Of a DNA stretch of 64,000 nucleotides, positions 60,901-64,000 are shown in pieces; the stretch's first letter is position 1, and each line of letters opens with the position of its first letter. The stretch is from Rheinheimera riviphila (GTDB lineage Bacteria > Pseudomonadota > Gammaproteobacteria > Enterobacterales > Alteromonadaceae). The stretch is from the NCBI RefSeq assembly GCF_004005945.1, contig NZ_SACS01000012.1:1-64000 (forward strand), read 5' to 3'. Under the pieces are notes generated by a model that did no database searches, was not told the origin of the DNA, and saw only the letters and a list, made by a program, of their open reading frames with translations. The translations under genes were made by a program, and so were the position numbers.

Positions 60901-63900
60901 AGTGGCTATTATTCCAACATGCGGTTAAGTGCCGATTTAGCAGCAAGTCTGGCTGAACCTCGCGAATATGAATTTGATTTAAGCTTTAGCCAGGCAACAG
61001 GCAACTACTTGCCTGTATATCTGTCTGCGGGAACTTGGGGGCAAGCTGATGCGACTCGCTTTGGCGTTTACGCCAACGGCTCAACTATTCAGTTCTACAA
61101 GCATTTTGCTGGCGCGAGCAGCACCACAAATGTGTTATCCATCGCGGCTAATGCCACTTATCGTGTGAAGTTTATCACTAGTCGTGAAGGTGTTGAGGTT
61201 GTTGTTAGCGAACTCGTCAACAGTCAGTATATCGAGCGTGGTCGTACCGTTCATACCGTACCGGCGCTGGTGCGCGACAAAGACTACACACTGACCTTTG
61301 AAAGCAATGCCCAAACCACAGGTTATACCCAAAAAGCATACGTTGATAACCTTGCGGTTCGTACTTTCGATGCGGCTAATCCGGTGGATACCACAAAAGC
61401 CTACACTCAAGCGCGTTATCAATATGACGTCAATTCTCGTCAAATTGCAGCACTTGATGCCAACAGCAATAAAGCGCTGGGCTTATCTGCAAGTGCTGCC
61501 GCGGTCAAAACCGCGTTTGCCACAACAGCGACAAGTCGGAATTTCTATGATTTGGCGGGTAATTTAATAGAGAGCCGCGATGCCGAGGGCAATCGCTCGT
61601 TGTTTTATTATGACAGCGCAAATCGAATGACAGTGTCAATTGATGCCGATCGTAACTTGACTCGTTATGTATACAACGCCTTTGATGAGCTAACCCAACA
61701 GTTAAATGCGGTGAAGCCGGTCCCAGAAGATCAGTACGCACGTTTATTGACCGACCGAGCGTCATTTGCCGATGCTGGGTATGAATGGTCAACCCGTGAA
61801 ATCAGCAAGGTACTCATCACCTATCTCAGTGCCGATAGTGCCCTTGCGACTAATAAAGATCCTGCGGATGTGTGGCAGGTGATTACTCGCAATAAAGTTG
61901 GTCAAGGTGTCGATTTATATCGGGATTTAAGTCTCTATGGCGTGAATGCAACTGCCGGGCGAGTTTTCCAAACCTACACCGCGTTGGGGACCAATGCCAG
62001 TCAAACCATGCAACAGGCGTATACGGTTTATGATGCCACCAGCAAAACTTATAAGGCACAAACAGGCAATTTAGTTTTAAAACAAACCCAAGATTTACGC
62101 GGGCTAACTGATACCACACTGCGTAATGCCGTGGTACAAACCGACAACGACTACGATGCATTTGGACGCTTAATTAAAACTAGCGCGACTGAAGGCAGGA
62201 TCAACGAAGTCGGTTACCTGTTGGACGTTGCCAACGATAAAGTTGGCCGAGTCGTGACCAGTTGGCAAACGGTTGCTGGCGCCCAACGGAAAACCATTAG
62301 TCGTTATGATGCCTTCGATCGTTTGTTAGAGACGCTTGATGCCAACGGCGTGGTCACAACCTATAGCTATGACGACCAAAAGCGCCAGTATTCGGTTACT
62401 GTGGATGGCATTACCACGCGTACCAGTCGCAATGAAATTGGCCGTATTGCTCTGATTGAAGTACTGAGCGGTGCTAGTGTGCTGCAAAGCACCAAGTTTG
62501 ATTATGATGCAAATGGTAACCAAACCGACGTTTGGTTAAACAATGTGCGCCAAGAAGGGCGCTCTTATACCAAAAACAATCAGCTGGAATTTCTCACCAA
62601 TGCTAACGGTCAGAAAATTCAGACTCGGTATAGTAAAACAGGCAAAAAGGTTGCGACCATTGTTGATGCCGAAGGTCTCAAACTTGAAACTTCATGGAAA
62701 TTTGGTGCCAATACCACGGTAGTTCAGCAGACCAATGGCGATCGTTTGAGCTGGGTTACTTACGATAAAAATGGTCGGGTGCGTTATCAAGATGAGCTTG
62801 AAGTTATAGCGGATGGCAGTCGCTTTAAGAATCGCACCAGCTATAAGTATGACCAAGCTGGTAATCAGCTCGAAGTGACTACAGGCGTGCGGATCTCAAT
62901 TGATGCTGCCAACAACGAAGTCAAAAATGCGCAGAATCAAGTCATTGTTGACACTAGCGCTCAGCTGGTTTCGCACTTTGAGTATGACATTCTAAATCGG
63001 TTGATCCGCCAGTATCAGCTCTCGGGTTCAAACGTAGTTAGCGAAGTACAGTTTGACTATGATCAAGCGGATCGCTTAATCGAACGTGTCGAAGTCCTAA
63101 GTGCTTCGCAGAAAATTCGTACTTTTTATGGCTATAACGAAGCCAGTGAACTGGCTTATGAAGCGAAAAGCCACAGCGTTAGCGCGGCGTCGTTACAGCT
63201 GTCGGTGCAAAGTTACGAATACGATAAACGCGGGCTAAAAATTGCTATCCATCAGTACAGCCAACTGTTAAACACCGGTGTTGCTGAAACCGCAGCATTA
63301 ACGCCAGCAGTGCTAGCACCAAAAGTGTTGGCTTTGGCTGGGAAAATTAGTTCGTATCTCGCGTACGATGCCCAAGGGCGGCAAATTGCCACTATCAATG
63401 CGGTCGGTCAACGTAATTTCACTCGCTACGATGGTTTAGGTCGTGTTGTCGAAACATTTACCCTGGCCACCAATAGTTTGCTGTCCGGTGCTGAGTTAAC
63501 TGCGTTAAAACTAGGCACTTTCACTATTCCAACTGCAGGGGCTGCGGATAGCCGAATTGCCTATTTGTACAATGAGTTAAATCAGCAAGTGCTGAAATTG
63601 GTCAGCACCGGCACTCAAGCCTTGATCAGTGCCATGACTTACGACAGTCAGGGCCAACTCATTCAAGCTCGTCAGTACGCGACGACGCTTGCCTATCGAA
63701 ATAACTACGGCCTGAGTGAATTACGAGCTGCAATCGTGAGTAACGCAAGCGATCGGGTTCGTACTTATCTTTATGACAGTCTAGGACAGCAACGGTTTGT
63801 CATCGATAGCGCCGGGGTTGTTCAAGAAACTCGCTATAACCGGTTTGGTGAAACTGAACGCACTATCGTGCATAATGAGTTGATCACGAGCCAAGCCGCC

Positions 63901-64000
63901 TTTGCCACGGCATGGCGCAATGGCAGCTTGACCTATGCCTTGATGCAAACCAAGTATCCAGACAGTTTGAACTTAGCGGGTACACGCTCATTAGCTTATG
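57901..64000 (+). CDS. Giant YD/RHS-repeat protein (3' end beyond window)
   Basis: An ATG at 57901 (AGGGG 7 nt upstream) opens more than 2,030 codons without a stop to the window edge; I checked that frame line by line across most of its length. No signal peptide (MSAVISGSGLGLFQSN). Repeated YD units such as YTYDISGNLVSI, YSYDGLGRVLTR, YLYDDAGRQVAER, HYDVAGRKIA, RYDAVGNLIEKW and FDYDANGNQTDV form the RHS/YD beta-shell. A different segment around residues 1010-1150 (AGTWGQADATRFGVYANGSTI) looks like an inserted beta-sandwich, possibly lectin-like. RHS proteins end in a variable toxin released inside the shell; that C-terminus and any immunity gene are outside the window. Confidence 0.88.
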   Translation, partial: MSAVISGSGLGLFQSNLTSGIGAFGNAALGQAKEQVYVNAATGSLVVQNSDEALTGLGLGFSMLRTYNSAAGFDGDNDDQWRLGYLSTISLVGEEYKRVTADGFVQTFRKDGLGNYVSFEGAASADRLTIVSASEVYVTSEGGIRETYRDGKLTDRTTPVGGYSVVYNSGKPERIIQRLTNSLTDETLIQYYGSTDAAAGLIKSIQTSSATGLQSRVEYRYDTAKRLQYVLIDKTPQLASDNNATFTSDSNRFVIQYGYADATSKRLTSIKQSQGNNTNSSADNKVELAVTYYADTEAEHMRGRVQTLTQGLYSTSFTYIDANKTRVTQGSQTVDYEFDANERLVNVSYDLKGGASASAYTYNGNGQLETITDSLGQVTRYTYDISGNLVSITAPGFAANNRTYNSQNQLQTEQIGSAIKRYVYDSTGQFLRFALGADGSVSEFRYNALNQQVQQRVYHGKTVSLAGLSATQIPTLATMESWVSTLADKTAQQLTEFEYDIRGNLSKRRQFSAIDNTGNGSGDVSTWLYLYDFRGQLLQETKPLGSGTSAAFDETVTYSYDGLGRVLTRVDAQNNSTNFVFNDGNRTMEVRYDNGKVERSTYDKSGQITTVRTEDAFNGSASLGDVTYLYDDAGRQVAERDQHGQWVYRFFEENGAIAADVGKGGEARRYYYDKAGRLIKTVEFSGWGMSRSGWIVSNKLNYTLAALDVVLDGRLTSDPARRESMVIYKDNRKQFDIDAAGYVTEYRYTVDGQLQNMHRYATAATPAEIGAQLVGFNTNGVLAAQIIYGYDITGRLKTETNGEGYRTEYHYDVAGRKIATTQYVKKVVNDAVTASPGDDRVEHWRYDAQGRVVASVTADGVVRRFQYDVNGQLLQQDQYATTVRNLAIGAQLTLPGGAVRSTTYTYDGNGRVLTETAPDGITLAYRYDAVGNLIEKWQGLAQAGANRAASQSRAVLSETFVNGESNKLIKSVSAGSTDQVFAESDRMVLSRQTAAAGISASGYYSNMRLSADLAASLAEPREYEFDLSFSQATGNYLPVYLSAGTWGQADATRFGVYANGSTIQFYKHFAGASSTTNVLSIAANATYRVKFITSREGVEVVVSELVNSQYIERGRTVHTVPALVRDKDYTLTFESNAQTTGYTQKAYVDNLAVRTFDAANPVDTTKAYTQARYQYDVNSRQIAALDANSNKALGLSASAAAVKTAFATTATSRNFYDLAGNLIESRDAEGNRSLFYYDSANRMTVSIDADRNLTRYVYNAFDELTQQLNAVKPVPEDQYARLLTDRASFADAGYEWSTREISKVLITYLSADSALATNKDPADVWQVITRNKVGQGVDLYRDLSLYGVNATAGRVFQTYTALGTNASQTMQQAYTVYDATSKTYKAQTGNLVLKQTQDLRGLTDTTLRNAVVQTDNDYDAFGRLIKTSATEGRINEVGYLLDVANDKVGRVVTSWQTVAGAQRKTISRYDAFDRLLETLDANGVVTTYSYDDQKRQYSVTVDGITTRTSRNEIGRIALIEVLSGASVLQSTKFDYDANGNQTDVWLNNVRQEGRSYTKNNQLEFLTNANGQKIQTRYSKTGKKVATIVDAEGLKLETSWKFGANTTVVQQTNGDRLSWVTYDKNGRVRYQDELEVIADGSRFKNRTSYKYDQAGNQLEVTTGVRISIDAANNEVKNAQNQVIVDTSAQLVSHFEYDILNRLIRQYQLSGSNVVSEVQFDYDQADRLIERVEVLSASQKIRTFYGYNEASELAYEAKSHSVSAASLQLSVQSYEYDKRGLKIAIHQYSQLLNTGVAETAALTPAVLAPKVLALAGKISSYLAYDAQGRQIATINAVGQRNFTRYDGLGRVVETFTLATNSLLSGAELTALKLGTFTIPTAGAADSRIAYLYNELNQQVLKLVSTGTQALISAMTYDSQGQLIQARQYATTLAYRNNYGLSELRAAIVSNASDRVRTYLYDSLGQQRFVIDSAGVVQETRYNRFGETERTIVHNELITSQAAFATAWRNGSLTYALMQTKYPDSLNLAGTRSLAY

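Noticed and set aside
59065-62523. Minus-strand frames opposite the RHS gene
   Set aside because: All lie antisense to a continuous YD-repeat frame and show only the reversed repeat pattern.
1-64000. CRISPR arrays, tRNA, rRNA and riboswitches
   Set aside because: No regularly spaced repeat-spacer array beyond the listed repeats, and no recognisable tRNA, rRNA or riboswitch core was seen on either strand by reading; a dedicated covariance search was not possible.

Overview
The window looks like chromosomal DNA of a gammaproteobacterium in the Alteromonadales/Chromatiaceae area, most likely Rheinheimera or a near relative. This rests on gene content and protein style (ppsR/ppsA pair, TonB and PepSY iron genes, EptA, DASH cryptochrome, Fur-type boxes). 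No rRNA or tRNA is present, so genus is an inference. I saw no CRISPR array, tRNA or rRNA.

Layout. 1-0.6 kb is the end of an IS21-family element (partial istA plus a ladder of 23-bp-period terminal repeats). 0.7-1.8 kb is a REP-associated tyrosine transposase (RAYT). 1.8-7.6 kb is pirin/OsmC plus an iron-uptake block (TonB receptor, PepSY membrane protein) with two Fur-like boxes. 7.9-11.6 kb is a three-gene overlapping cluster (HAD phosphatase, M24 peptidase, DASH cryptochrome). 11.7-17.2 kb holds ppsR/ppsA, a lone RmlD-like reductase and an ADP-ribosylglycohydrolase. About 17.2-24.9 kb is an AT-richer accessory block of single-gene units, nearly all on the + strand and separated by integron attC-like sites. 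No integrase is visible, so it looks like a cluster of attC sites lacking integrase (CALIN). 24.9-33.6 kb carries an NhaC-type antiporter, a diguanylate cyclase, an unusual acyltransferase/E1 dehydrogenase pair, glutaryl-CoA dehydrogenase and its divergent LysR regulator, followed by a REP cluster.

The centrepiece is 36.7-50.1 kb. A ten-gene + strand operon with 1-bp gaps or overlaps at most junctions encodes a thermostable-hemolysin-family protein, an AMP-forming ligase, a heme-oxygenase-like diiron oxidase, an SDR reductase, a TPR protein, a PmrA/QseB-type response regulator and histidine kinase, a cupredoxin-like protein, an FTR1-like permease and an outer-membrane protein. A 17-bp box of the form (C/T)TTAAG-N5-(C/T)TTAAG lies 46-51 bp before this operon and also before two neighbouring - strand units: a PAP2 phosphatase with an EptA-like phosphoethanolamine transferase, and an LTA-synthase-family transferase. 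In all three a -10-like hexamer starts exactly 10 bp after the box. The simplest reading is that the encoded two-component system controls its own operon and the adjacent envelope-modification genes, tying an uncharacterised acyl/lipid oxidation pathway and its iron supply to lipid A remodelling.

50.1-52.6 kb is a metal-linked cluster (His-rich protein, HupE/UreJ, anchor protein, small His-containing protein) preceded by a third Fur/Zur-like box. 52.6-57.7 kb has an orphan C-terminal sorting-like tail, an esterase, a DUF6172-like protein, a DEAD-box helicase, a Fic toxin with a small antitoxin carrying the SxxxEG motif, a decayed IS4-family remnant and a decayed second RAYT. From 57.9 kb to the end runs a single open frame of more than 2,000 codons for a giant YD/RHS-repeat protein, cut by the window edge.
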